Shown here in pieces: positions 8,152-16,201 of a DNA stretch of 64,000 nt. Each line of letters starts with the position of its first letter. Position 1 is the first letter of the stretch. The stretch covers positions 64,740 to 128,739 of the forward strand of contig NZ_BMMM01000024.1 of NCBI RefSeq assembly GCF_014645835.1, read 5' to 3'. The notes beneath the pieces were generated by a model, which was given only the letters and a program-made list of their open reading frames with translations, made no database searches and was not told the DNA's origin. The stretch comes from Streptomyces albiflavescens (lineage in GTDB: Bacteria > Actinomycetota > Actinomycetes > Streptomycetales > Streptomycetaceae). The translations under genes were made by a program, and so were the position numbers.

Positions 8152-8652
8152 GTGGGTGGCATGGCGGGTCTCGGACGCCGGGGGATGCTCTCGCTTATTG
8201 CGGTGATGATGCTTGCAGCGTGTACGTCAACTGAAAAAAGCGCAGACAGTGCCAAGGTCCGCACAGATCTGGAGCCCCTGGAGCGTCGGTTCGCTGCGCT
8301 CGGCCCGCTGTCCGGCGCACACTGGCTCGGGACCGCGCTGGGCACCGATTCGAGGGTGTCCGTTCCGGGCCCTACTGATGTGCGTGTAGTGGGAACTGCC
8401 CAGCTGAGAGCAGGTGCCGTCGCTGCCATCACTGGCGCACGGCACCGGAGCTTTCAGCCTGATACGCCAAGCCGGCTTCCTCCTGAACTCGCCGAGTTCA
8501 TGCCGACAGGCGCCAGGTGGGTCCGGAGCAACGCCCTCGACCGTGAAATGACGGGCGGGACGTACTTCGGCACGTTCTATCTCGATCCAGGCACGGACAC
8601 GGTCTACTTTGACACGACCAATCCAAACGTTTCCGCCAGCTCCGGACCGTGA
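8152..8652 (+). CDS. Secreted lipoprotein of unknown function
   Basis: A protein of about 166 residues. GTG 8152 is preferred because ggggaggg (8138-8145) lies six bases upstream; ATG 8161 is the alternative. The signal peptide MLSLIAVMMLAACTST carries a good lipobox (LAAC), so the protein should be lipid-anchored outside the cell. The mature part contains PGPTDVRVVGTAQLRAG and ends in SGP. No known domain was recognised. Confidence 0.6.
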   Translation: MGGMAGLGRRGMLSLIAVMMLAACTSTEKSADSAKVRTDLEPLERRFAALGPLSGAHWLGTALGTDSRVSVPGPTDVRVVGTAQLRAGAVAAITGARHRSFQPDTPSRLPPELAEFMPTGARWVRSNALDREMTGGTYFGTFYLDPGTDTVYFDTTNPNVSASSGP

Positions 8653-8706
8653 TCGAGTCCTGCGGTTATCCTGCGGAGCCGAGGCGAAGGTATCCAAAGT
8701 CAGTGT

Positions 8707-8814
8707 ATGACGCCCGAATTGGACGCTCTCGCTACCGCACTGAATGTGAGAATCGACGACTTGCTGACGACCTCTCCACGGCTCGCTCCGTGGCGGCCGA
8801 AGATCGGCATCGCG
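8707..8814 (+). mobile_element. N-terminal fragment of an IS982-like transposase
   Basis: The first 36 codons from ATG 8707 (LDALATALNVRIDDLL, then SPRLAPWRPKIGIA) look like the start of a common Streptomyces IS982-type transposase (recognised from memory). The similarity ends about base 8814, and no DDE catalytic part or terminal repeat is seen. It is a remnant that now runs in frame into the next gene. Confidence 0.5.
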
Positions 8815-8856
8815 CTGCTTTGGTGCCGGAGCCGTTTTTCGTGCTGGGGGAGTGAC

Positions 8857-9384
8857 GTGTGGTTCGACTGTGACCCTGAGCTGGAACTCACCGAGGAAGG
8901 CCTGCGTTTCGTCACCGCCCTGCGGGAGCGGGCGGAGGCCGGCGCGTGGTCCTGCGATCCGGACGACACGTACGCGACCCTCGCCGTCTTCGAGAACCGC
9001 ACCGAGCTCCTGGTCACTCTGGACCTGCGGGACCCCGTCTCCGAGTCGGACGCGCACATCGTCACGGTTGGGGCGTTCTTCACCGGCTCGCGTCTCATCG
9101 GCGGCGAGTTCCACGACCAGCTGTACACGCTGGAACGCACGCTGGAAACCGCGATCGAACTTTCGGGATCACCCGAGTTCCTCGCGGAACGCGTCGCGGA
9201 GTGGTTCACGGCCATGCTGGCCCTCCCCATCCTGCGAGACGACTTCATCGTCGACGGCCGCGTCGTGAACCGCCAGTGGGTCCTGGCCAGAACCGGCAGG
9301 CAGTTGGCCTCCGATTTCCGGGTGGAGCCGGGTGACCCTGTCGGTCGTACGGTTCAGGTCCGGGGTGAGGTTTCCGATCGCTGA
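8857..9384 (+). CDS. Hypothetical protein downstream of transposase scrap
   Basis: A soluble acidic protein of about 175 residues. GTG 8857 is taken as the true start because a gggggag sequence lies six bases upstream and the codons before it belong to the transposase fragment. The longer ORF from 8707 is a chance in-frame fusion. The sequence is mixed alpha/beta (YATLAVFENRTELLVTL, GSRLIGGEFHDQLYTL) with no recognised motif. Neighbours suggest an immunity or accessory role, which cannot be shown. Confidence 0.55.
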   Translation: MWFDCDPELELTEEGLRFVTALRERAEAGAWSCDPDDTYATLAVFENRTELLVTLDLRDPVSESDAHIVTVGAFFTGSRLIGGEFHDQLYTLERTLETAIELSGSPEFLAERVAEWFTAMLALPILRDDFIVDGRVVNRQWVLARTGRQLASDFRVEPGDPVGRTVQVRGEVSDR

Positions 9385-9684
9385 AGAGCGTCCGGAAACG
9401 GGCGGCGATGCGGGGATTCCACGTGAGTTCGGTTCATCGGATTCGATGGAGGACCGAGATGCGCCGGATGCCAGGGGGTCCGCGGGAGCGTCACCTTCAT
9501 CGAGTCGCAGCCGGGGAGGGAGTCTTCCATCGTCACTGTGGACGGAGTCGTTTCGACCTCGTCCGCGTGGGAGGAGGGTCGGCCCGGTCAGCCCGGTGCC
9601 ACGGTGGAGGCGGTCGACAGGCCGATCAACGCGGCGCATGATTCATCAGCGACCCCACCCTTACGGGCGAGAGCGAGGCAGGCA
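9385..9684 (+). other. Gap with a possible coding remnant in frame with DUF5959
   Basis: No intact gene. A frame open from about 9430 reads GSVTFIESQPGRESSIVTV and DGVVSTSSAWEEGRPG and runs without a stop into the DUF5959 gene. It looks protein-like rather than random and may be the end of a lost gene or an N-terminal extension, but no start or ribosome-binding site supports it. Confidence 0.3.
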
Positions 9685-10155
9685 GTGACGGAACCAGGCG
9701 CGGTGGACCTCATCCACCTGGGGGACGCGGACGGCAACCGCTGCATCGTGCGTGTCACCGGGCGCTCCAGGCCTGGTGTGCTGCCGGGTCACGACACCCT
9801 TCGGGCCGACGTGTTCGCATCGGCGGACTTCGTCGACGCCCGCCTGGATGTCTATGTCTTCCAGCGGGACCTCGATGCCTGGCAGCGCGACTTGACCGGT
9901 ATCGCGCCTGGGAAGGACGCGAGGATCGGCAGGGACCGCGGACTCGAACTCGTTCTCCACATGCTCGACGACCGCTCCCTGGCCGTAACCCTCCACGATC
10001 CCGACCGTCTCACCACGATGCTGCGGATCCGACCGGAGGAGAACTGGGTCGACGAGCACCTTCAGCGCCTTGAGCAGGTCCGGCGGATCTGGCCCAGCGA
10101 GGTGGTGGAGACGGGACCCATGACCTACGCGTGGAGCCCCGACCGGCAGGCCTGA
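9685..10155 (+). CDS. DUF5959 family protein
   Basis: A 156-residue protein starting at GTG 9685 after a gaggcaggca sequence. It matches the DUF5959 family seen in Streptomyces (from memory), with hallmarks VDLIHLGDADGNRCIVRV, LRADVFASADFVDARLDVY, LELVLHMLDDRSLAVTLHD and the end WPSEVVETGPMTYAWSPDR. Its role is unknown. The small size and setting in a toxin/immunity island fit an immunity-type protein. Confidence 0.65.
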   Translation: MTEPGAVDLIHLGDADGNRCIVRVTGRSRPGVLPGHDTLRADVFASADFVDARLDVYVFQRDLDAWQRDLTGIAPGKDARIGRDRGLELVLHMLDDRSLAVTLHDPDRLTTMLRIRPEENWVDEHLQRLEQVRRIWPSEVVETGPMTYAWSPDRQA

Positions 10156-10257
10156 CTCGCCGCCCTGCCGACCTGTTCAAGCTGATCAAGCGCGGGGCAG
10201 GGCACTGCTCTTGAACGCGTCGACGACGGACGCGTGACAACGGCCGTTCGATCCTGA

Positions 10258-10362
10258 GGGCGATCGGGCGATCGGGCGATCGGGCGGTCGGGCGGTCGGG
10301 CGATTCGTCCGGAAGGTTCCCGTGCTCGTATCCCGCCGCGCGACTGTTGTATAACCGGGCCG
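10258..10362 (+). promoter_or_regulatory. Promoter shared with the L,D-transpeptidase gene
   Basis: After a run of gcgatcgg/gcggtcgg octamer-like repeats (about 10258-10300), bases 10317-10362 match 19392-19437 in 36 of 46 positions, including the identical 13-mer tataaccgggccg. TATAAC is a plausible -10 box. A shared gattcgtccgga lies upstream in both, and both genes use a gaaggg ribosome-binding site seven bases before GTG. Confidence 0.55.
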
Positions 10363-10407
10363 CCATCGCACTCCCCGTCCCTGTCGAACCTGCCGAAGGG
10401 TTGCCTC

Positions 10408-11343
10408 GTGCCGTCCGGAATACATTTCAGCGCGCGTGGGCGCCGTACCGTCGTCGCCCTGGTCGCGGCTGCCGTGACCGTAGCCGGGTGTTCCCCGAAG
10501 GACGGCAGCCGGAAGTCGTCGGGGAGTCACGGGTCCTCGCGGACAGCGCAGGCCCAGCCCGAGCCGAAGAGGACATCGCGGCCCCCGTCCGCGCCGAAGC
10601 CGAGAACGGCCGCCCAGTTCGTCGCCCGGGCCCGGCAGGCCATGAGCGCCGAGAAGGGGTGGACGTTCGCCCTCCACGGCAGCGAGTCCCTCGTCATGGC
10701 GGGGCAGGCGCCGTCCACCGCCACGTACAGCGCGACCGCGCACCGCACCACCGCCCCTGAGGCGCTCCAGCAGACCGGCACGATCACCACCAGCAAGGGG
10801 GAGCGCAAGTCCGAGGTGGTGTACGTCGTCGGCGGCACCGGTTACGTCAAGGAGGGCGGCGAGGCCTGGAAGAAGGGGCCGCTGTCCGATCGCGACATCG
10901 CCAATGATGTCGAGGATCCCGTGGTCGACCTGGACGCGTTCGGGGCGTACTCCAAGAGCGCGAAAGTGAGCCGTACCGGGGCGGGCGGGGCTGACGTACG
11001 GCTTCAGGTCACCGCTTCCGGCTGGCAGTTGTCGGCCGCCCGAAGCCGTCCCGCGCTGAAGCGGGCGGTGCGGGAGATGGAGCCGGCGCTGGTTCAGCTG
11101 CGGGGTGCCGGGGTGACGGCGACCGACAGTCAGATCACGCTCAAGAGCCTCACCGAGACCTGGGACCTGGACGCGGCGCACGGCTACCGGCTCACCTCGC
11201 ACCGCTATGCGTACACGTTCCTCATCCCGTACCGGGGCGGTGACATCACGGTGAGCCAGGAGGTGCGCGCCGACAACCGTGGCGTGTTCGGCGGAAGTGT
11301 GGCCCTGCCCTCCGGCGCCGCAGCAGCAAGGGAAGCAGCCTGA
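10408..11343 (+). CDS. Secreted lipoprotein, LppX/LolA-like
   Basis: A 311-residue lipoprotein from GTG 10408 (gaaggg seven bases upstream). The signal peptide VVALVAAAVTVAGC ends in a good lipobox. A Ser/Pro/Arg-rich linker follows (about residues 32-68), then a globular part with beta-rich stretches (SEVVYVVGGTGYVKEGG, ADVRLQVTASGWQL, YAYTFLIPYRGGDITV). The layout resembles actinobacterial LppX/LprG-type or LolA-like lipoproteins that bind hydrophobic ligands; this is inferred from pattern only. Its stop overlaps the start of the DUF4241 gene (TGATG), so they form an operon. Confidence 0.6.
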   Translation: MPSGIHFSARGRRTVVALVAAAVTVAGCSPKDGSRKSSGSHGSSRTAQAQPEPKRTSRPPSAPKPRTAAQFVARARQAMSAEKGWTFALHGSESLVMAGQAPSTATYSATAHRTTAPEALQQTGTITTSKGERKSEVVYVVGGTGYVKEGGEAWKKGPLSDRDIANDVEDPVVDLDAFGAYSKSAKVSRTGAGGADVRLQVTASGWQLSAARSRPALKRAVREMEPALVQLRGAGVTATDSQITLKSLTETWDLDAAHGYRLTSHRYAYTFLIPYRGGDITVSQEVRADNRGVFGGSVALPSGAAAAREAA

Positions 11344-12611
11344 TGAGTGAGAACGGCAGCGGCAGCGAGATCGTCGACGTCGCGTACGGCGAAGGGTGGG
11401 ACTCCGGGCGCGGGGCCGTGCTCGGGCCGATCAGCAGCGAGGCCGCGGCCGCGCGGGACGCCGCGGGGGAGTCGTACGCGGTGGTGCTGCGGCAGGCGGA
11501 CCACCCCGCCGTGGTCGTCGCGCATGTGGCCTGGGCACGCCACTACCTCGGGCTGTGGGTGTACGACGCTCAGGGGCGGCGCTTCCTCGAACTGGACCTG
11601 CGGCGCCTTGAGGCGGAGCGGCTCTTCCTCACCTACAGACGCGCCTGGGCGTACGCGAGCGACCAGAGCCCGGAGTTCGCGGCGGACGCCGGGCGGCTGA
11701 CGACCCGGCTCCGGCCGGACGAGCGCGGCTCGCAGATCGTCGAACCACAGGGCGACAAGGGTGGTTCGCTGCACACGGTCGCGGACGTGCCCGAGGAGCA
11801 ACGATGGTTTCCCGCTCCGCGGTTCGGGCGGTGGGAAGGGCTGTTCGCGCCGCTCGGCATCGACATCGCGGACCGGTGCGAGCTGCGGGAGGTCGCGGAC
11901 GCGGCTGTAGGCAGCGAGGACGCCGAGCCCAACTGGCGGCCGCCGGAAGGGTTGCGCCCCCGGCACCTGAACGAGCTGTTCACTCTGGGCGCCCGCTTCT
12001 CGACGCCCGAGGCGGAGTACACCGTTTGGGATCCGATCGCGGCGGGGACGCTGCGGCTGCCGAGCGGGCGGCTGGTGGCGCGCGACCCCACGTACGGGCA
12101 GTGCGAGCAGGACGCCGGGTTCACGGTGACCGTGGCGCCCGGGAGTTACCCGGTGCAGCTCGCCTGCGCGGCGTACACGGCCGAGAGCCGGGGCCGGACG
12201 CTGATCTACGACGAGTTCACCGCGGCCCGCGTGCTCGTCTCCGAACAGCCAGCAGTGCACTGGGAGTTGGCGCTGCTCGAAGGCCAGGACGAACGCGTCC
12301 TGCGGGACGGGGAGTTCTACGGCTTCGGCGTGGACGCGGGCACCGGCGCCTTCGTCGACGCGACCATGGCCGAGCAGCTGGGCCGGCGGTTCTGGGACGG
12401 CCAGGTCGCGGGCACGCAGGACGAGGACGACAACGGCATCGCGACCGTGGACGACCCGGCCACCGGCGCCAACCTGATCGCCTACCCGAGCGGGCGGGGC
12501 GACGGCTCCTACCCCGTGTGGATCGGCCGGGACGCGGACGGTGACGTCACGTGCTTCGTGGCGGACATGCTGATCCTCGACCAGGCGGAGCTCCTGCCAC
12601 AGCAACTTTAA
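11343..12611 (+). CDS. DUF4241 protein, copy 1
   Basis: A 422-residue cytoplasmic protein, translationally coupled to the lipoprotein before it. The C-terminal quarter carries the DUF4241 hallmark: RDGEFYGFGVDAGTGAF, then NLIAYPSGRGDGSYPVWI, then GDVTCFVADMLIL. The N-terminal 200 residues match those of the paralogue at 17429-18670 along their length. DUF4241 proteins are often linked to toxin-immunity loci (family knowledge); the molecular function is unknown. It is followed nine bases later by a DUF1963-like gene on the same strand. Confidence 0.75.
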   Translation: MSENGSGSEIVDVAYGEGWDSGRGAVLGPISSEAAAARDAAGESYAVVLRQADHPAVVVAHVAWARHYLGLWVYDAQGRRFLELDLRRLEAERLFLTYRRAWAYASDQSPEFAADAGRLTTRLRPDERGSQIVEPQGDKGGSLHTVADVPEEQRWFPAPRFGRWEGLFAPLGIDIADRCELREVADAAVGSEDAEPNWRPPEGLRPRHLNELFTLGARFSTPEAEYTVWDPIAAGTLRLPSGRLVARDPTYGQCEQDAGFTVTVAPGSYPVQLACAAYTAESRGRTLIYDEFTAARVLVSEQPAVHWELALLEGQDERVLRDGEFYGFGVDAGTGAFVDATMAEQLGRRFWDGQVAGTQDEDDNGIATVDDPATGANLIAYPSGRGDGSYPVWIGRDADGDVTCFVADMLILDQAELLPQQL

Positions 12612-12620
12612 GGTGAGCGG

Positions 12621-13334
12621 ATGTTCGAGAACGAGGTGAACGAGACGCGGGCGGTGCTGCCCGGCTACGCGATCGACGTCGGAGCCGAGCCGCTGGACCG
12701 GCCCGCGCGGAACTCGGTAGGGGGCTGGCCCTTTCTCGACGACGGCCAGGAGTGGCCCGAGTGTTTCTGCGGCGAGCGGCTGGCGCTGTTCTTCCAGTTC
12801 GACATACCCCTGAACGTGGAGCCGTTCGGTGGAGACCACCTGTTGGTCTTCCACTGCCGCGCTCACAACGACGCGTCCGAACCTGAGCTGACCGACGACG
12901 GCCGGCTCGTGCCCGCGTACTGGGACGCTCCGCGGCCGCCCTACCCGCGTCCGTTCTGGCGTGTGCTGCTCCAGCGCCACGCGACGCGGCCGACGCCGGA
13001 TCGCGAACCGTCCGTGCGTGCGCTGCCGTTGACGCTGCGGCCTCTGGCGGACACCCTCGACCGGCACGGGCGAGGAGTCCCCGGATTCAATGTGGGCGGT
13101 ACGCCGTCCTGGGCGCAGGATCCCGAGTACTACCGATGCGCGTGCGGCGCCGATCTGATGCACCTCTGCCAGGTGCCGGAGGGCTGGTCCTTCGACGTCC
13201 ACCCCGGCTTGCCGGAGCAGCCCTACACCATCTACGCCGACACCTACCTCCTGTTCCTCGGCAACGAGGTCTATCTGCAGGCCTGCCCGGCCCACTGCGA
13301 CCCGGCGGCAGTCTGGCCCGTGAACCAGCACTGA
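12621..13334 (+). CDS. DUF1963-like (YwqG-type) protein
   Basis: A 237-residue protein from ATG 12621 with aaggtga upstream. It shows the YwqG/DUF1963 pattern: GGWPFLDDGQEWPECFCGE, LALFFQFDIPLN, and a second half with GGTPSWAQDPEYYRCACG and LMHLCQVPEGWSFD. Two Cys-x-Cys pairs (CFC, CAC) may bind a metal. Such proteins occur as immunity genes of polymorphic toxins (family knowledge). It sits in one plus-strand run with DUF4241 and the SUKH-4 gene that follows. Confidence 0.65.
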   Translation: MFENEVNETRAVLPGYAIDVGAEPLDRPARNSVGGWPFLDDGQEWPECFCGERLALFFQFDIPLNVEPFGGDHLLVFHCRAHNDASEPELTDDGRLVPAYWDAPRPPYPRPFWRVLLQRHATRPTPDREPSVRALPLTLRPLADTLDRHGRGVPGFNVGGTPSWAQDPEYYRCACGADLMHLCQVPEGWSFDVHPGLPEQPYTIYADTYLLFLGNEVYLQACPAHCDPAAVWPVNQH

Positions 13335-13351
13335 CGGCGGGAGCACATCTG

Positions 13352-13873
13352 ATGCGCCCGGCCGATCGGCTTCGATGGGCCCCGGATCGCTGCGCTGCCC
13401 TGACGCACATGGACAGCCGCCGATTCCTCATGGACGAAGGGCTGCCCAAAAGGTCGCTGCTCTTCACCTCCGTCGAGCCCATCAGCAAGGTCGCGGCGTG
13501 GGTTCAGGGACCCCAGCGGTACGTGGTGCTCGGCAACTACACCGACGACGAGAGCTTCGTGCTCGACATGGACGCCGGAACGGTTCACTTCGGGACCGGG
13601 GCGGGTGATCCTGTGTGGCCGGTCAACTCGGGGCTTCGGAAATTCGTCCGCTGCCTGGATGCGGCAGAGGGGGAGTTCCCCTTCTACGGGGCGGGCGCGG
13701 GGGTCGAGGAGTACACACGCGTCTCCACCCGGCTGAAGGCGCTCGTCCGGCATATCGACCCCACCTGCTTCGCGGCGGAGGGCTCGTTCTGGGCGTCCCT
13801 CCTGCACGACATCTCCATCGGTGACTTCTCGACCGAGGACGTCGACTGGTGGCCCTCCGCGGGTGAGAAGTGA
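13352..13873 (+). CDS. SUKH-4 immunity-family protein
   Basis: A 173-residue protein from ATG 13352, with ggcgggag nine bases upstream. It fits the SUKH-4 immunity superfamily: GLPKRSLLFTSVEPI, then RYVVLGNYTDDESFVLDM and GTVHFGTGAGDPVWPVNSG, then a C-terminal EGSFWASLLHDISIGDF. SUKH proteins neutralise nuclease and other toxins delivered by RHS-type systems (family knowledge). It lies last in the lipoprotein-DUF4241-DUF1963 run. Its cognate toxin is not in the window and may be the lost tip of the RHS gene. Confidence 0.7.
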   Translation: MRPADRLRWAPDRCAALTHMDSRRFLMDEGLPKRSLLFTSVEPISKVAAWVQGPQRYVVLGNYTDDESFVLDMDAGTVHFGTGAGDPVWPVNSGLRKFVRCLDAAEGEFPFYGAGAGVEEYTRVSTRLKALVRHIDPTCFAAEGSFWASLLHDISIGDFSTEDVDWWPSAGEK

Positions 13874-13922
13874 AGCCCTGAACAGGGAGCGTTGTCGGTG
13901 GCGGCCCGTAGTGTCCTCGCCC

Positions 13923-14399
13923 ATGGGATTCTTCGGTTCGTTCGTGATAGCCCGGTGTGATGGTCCCCTGGCGGAACTCCCCGCGATGAGTGAGGCGGGC
14001 GGTGACCTGGCGTGGTCGGTCAGGGACGGGGCCTGGCAGATGGTGCAGCTGCACGGCGGTGGTCGACCCGCCGCGTCGATCGTCCAGGACACGCGAGCCC
14101 CTGTGCTCGTCGCTCTCGTTTTTGACAGTGATGTGGTCGCAGTGGAGGCGGCGAGCCCGAAGGGACCCAGGTGGGAGTGCACGCTGGCGCCGGAGATGGC
14201 GATTGATTCCTACGGCGCCCCGGAGCAGGTCGTCGAATGGAACGAGGCGGCACTCGAACCCGCGTTGGCGTGGGCGAGGGAAGCCGGTCATGAACCAGAC
14301 GCAGAGGCCGTGACGGCAGCCCTCTCGGCCGAGGCGGACCCGTTCGCGGAGGACCTGGTGAGAGAGCTGGCAAAGGCTCTGGGGTTCCGCTTCGCCTGA
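13923..14399 (+). CDS. Conserved hypothetical protein (MGFFGSF family)
   Basis: A 158-residue protein from ATG 13923. It starts MGFFGSFVIARCDGPLAEL and contains PVLVALVFDSDVVAVEA and an acidic, helical C-terminus (DPFAEDLVRELAKALGF). This resembles a Streptomyces hypothetical family that occurs beside SUKH and SMI1 genes. No catalytic motif is visible, and an immunity role is inferred from location only. Confidence 0.55.
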   Translation: MGFFGSFVIARCDGPLAELPAMSEAGGDLAWSVRDGAWQMVQLHGGGRPAASIVQDTRAPVLVALVFDSDVVAVEAASPKGPRWECTLAPEMAIDSYGAPEQVVEWNEAALEPALAWAREAGHEPDAEAVTAALSAEADPFAEDLVRELAKALGFRFA

Positions 14400-14686
14400 C
14401 CGCGCGGGGCGCTCCCCGGCGGTCGCGTCCGCGGCGGCGGAGGCCGAGGCGGGAGGAGCCGGAGTGGCTGCCGGAGGGCGATGTGGACGCGGACGAGGTG
14501 CCCGGCTTCACCACCCGGGACAATACGGAGGCGCACCCGGACGACCTCGTTCCCTCCTCCGGAACAGGGCAAGGGCCGGTCGGCGCGCCGCTTCCCGAGC
14601 GGCATCGATCTCCAAGGAGCGTGCACATGAGGCCCCGTGTGGCTGTGGCTGCGCCGGCGGTTCCGCTGCTTTCCGAGGGAGCCTGC
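14400..14686 (+). other. Gap with an unassigned acidic open stretch
   Basis: No supported gene. One frame reads REEPEWLPEGDVDADEVPG and on to PGFTTRDNTEAHPDDL, which looks protein-like, but it has no start, no ribosome-binding site and no recognised family. It may be the remnant of a displaced gene. Confidence 0.3.
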
Positions 14687-14752
14687 ATGTCCTATAAGTT
14701 CGTGATCGTCCACCGGGCGGCCACGGAGCGCATGGTGGACGTCGGCAGCTGA
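14687..14752 (+). CDS. 21-aa leader ORF coupled to membrane protein
   Basis: ATG 14687 has gagggag at proper distance and encodes 21 residues (start MSYKFVIVHRAATERM). Its stop overlaps the start of the next gene as TGATG. It could be a leader peptide that couples translation, or the truncated remnant of a gene that held the place of the lipoprotein in front of copy 1. Confidence 0.4.
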   Translation: MSYKFVIVHRAATERMVDVGS

Positions 14753-15996
14753 TGGCCGTGAGAGTACTCGTGGACGCCGCGGTTCTCGCGTCGGTCGTAG
14801 CGGCCCTCGCGCTGACCCCGCGTGCTCTGGGCCGCCTCCCGGATCCCGTCAGGGCGGCGGGCCGCTCCGTCTCCCCGCTCGTGGCACTGGCACTCGTGAC
14901 CGGCCTGATCTACGTCAACCAGGTGCTGTTCACGGTGTACGTGCTTCGCGTGCACGACGGGGACGTGTCGTTCATCGCGCCCTATATGCCCGCCGGGTGG
15001 TTCGACCTGGCCACGCACAGCCCGGTGCTGCGCTCGCTCGCCCGCGGCTTTCCCGCGCCGGAACTCCTCGCCCCCTCGGTGTTGCGGGTGCAGGCGTTCC
15101 TCGAACTCCCCTTTGTCCTGCTGGCCTTCGCCACGGTGACGCGCTGGCTGGACCCGGGCCTGTACCGGCGGATCGCCCGGTCCGCTCTGCTTCCGCTCGC
15201 CTCGGCGTCGTACACGATCGTGTTCTGCGTCGTCGAATGGGACCTGCACAACCCCTACACGGCCGACGACATCGCGATCCGGGCCCTCTCCGCCGTGCTC
15301 ACACCCCTGCTCATCGCCCGCATGGCGGCCCATGACTCCGCCGACGCCCGGCCAATGACAGCCGTGCGCCTCCTGCTCTTCATCGGGTCACTGGGGGCTC
15401 TGGGGGTGCTGGTCCTCGTCGTGTACGACACGGCGTTGCTCTACAACCTGGGCAGGCTGCCCGAGCGAACTCCACTGGCCCTTGAGGGCGTTGGCGCCCT
15501 CGGCGTACTCCGGCTGACGGCCGCCCGACTTCCGGCCCGCTCTCCCGAACCGGGTCCCGCGGTCACCTTGGTGGGGCAGGCCGTGCGCCGCTGGCTGGCC
15601 CTCTTCTTCGTCCCCGCTCTCGCGATCCGGTACGGCGTCACTTTCGGAACGCCCGCATTGGCCGCGGGCGCAGGCTCGTTGACCCTGGCGATGGCCGGTC
15701 TGTATGCCCTGCGGGACGCGTCGACGGTGCAGGATCCTCGCCCATACCGGCATGTGTTCGGACTGGTGGCACAGCTCGGCGGCGCCTCGCTGGTCGGCGC
15801 CGGTGCGGCGTACATGGTCGCTCGTTGGGCCGCGGGCTCGTACTACGAGGCGACGCTGCTCCTGGCGAGCGCCGCGTTCCTGGTCGCGGCGATCACGTCG
15901 TGCGGGCTCCTCGATGCGGGAACCAGGCGCCGGGCGTCCAGTCCCTCTCGTCCCCTGCGACTCAGCTCTGGTAGGGGGAGGCGGAGGCCATCCTGA
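14752..15996 (+). CDS. Multipass membrane protein, copy 2 of a paralogous pair
   Basis: A 414-residue protein with about nine to ten membrane segments, starting at ATG 14752 inside a TGATG overlap. It is closely related to the protein at 5851-7038 along its whole length (shared LIYVNQVLFTVYVLRVH, RRIARSALLPLASASYT, VEWDL.NPYT, LLFIGSLGALGVLVLVVYD). The C-terminal tail is Arg/Ser-rich and overlaps the 3' end of the convergent DUF397 gene by 35 bases. No known family was recognised. Conservation of two copies beside immunity and XRE genes suggests a function within this island. Confidence 0.7.
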   Translation: MAVRVLVDAAVLASVVAALALTPRALGRLPDPVRAAGRSVSPLVALALVTGLIYVNQVLFTVYVLRVHDGDVSFIAPYMPAGWFDLATHSPVLRSLARGFPAPELLAPSVLRVQAFLELPFVLLAFATVTRWLDPGLYRRIARSALLPLASASYTIVFCVVEWDLHNPYTADDIAIRALSAVLTPLLIARMAAHDSADARPMTAVRLLLFIGSLGALGVLVLVVYDTALLYNLGRLPERTPLALEGVGALGVLRLTAARLPARSPEPGPAVTLVGQAVRRWLALFFVPALAIRYGVTFGTPALAAGAGSLTLAMAGLYALRDASTVQDPRPYRHVFGLVAQLGGASLVGAGAAYMVARWAAGSYYEATLLLASAAFLVAAITSCGLLDAGTRRRASSPSRPLRLSSGRGRRRPS

Positions 15997-16201
15997 CCGC
16001 CGTGACGAACGCCGTCCACGCGCCGGCCGTGAAGACGACGGCCGGGCCGTGCGGGTTCTTGCTGTCGCGGACGGGGATGTGGGCGGGGCGGGAGTCGCTC
16101 ACTTCGAGGCACTCGCCGCTGTCGCCCCCGCTGTAGCTGGACTTGCGCCACATTGGCACGACCGAGGCGTCGGGGATGCTGACGGGCTCACTGCTACGCA
16201 T
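15962..16201 (-). CDS. DUF397 protein
   Basis: A 79-residue DUF397 protein: MWRKSSYSGGDSGECLEV, then IPVRDSKNPHGPAVVFTAG, AWTAFVTAV. In Streptomyces these small proteins are encoded directly behind a DUF5753 XRE regulator and work with it in development or antibiotic control (family knowledge, as in BldB/WhiJ-type systems). Its ATG lies inside the end of the regulator gene (8-base overlap), so the two are co-translated. Confidence 0.85.
   Translation of the reverse strand: MRSSEPVSIPDASVVPMWRKSSYSGGDSGECLEVSDSRPAHIPVRDSKNPHGPAVVFTAGAWTAFVTAVRMASASPYQS

Noticed and set aside
14400..14686. Gene encoding the acidic stretch REEPEWLPEGDVDADEV
   Set aside because: No start codon with a ribosome-binding site and no family match, so it is listed only as a gap with a possible remnant.
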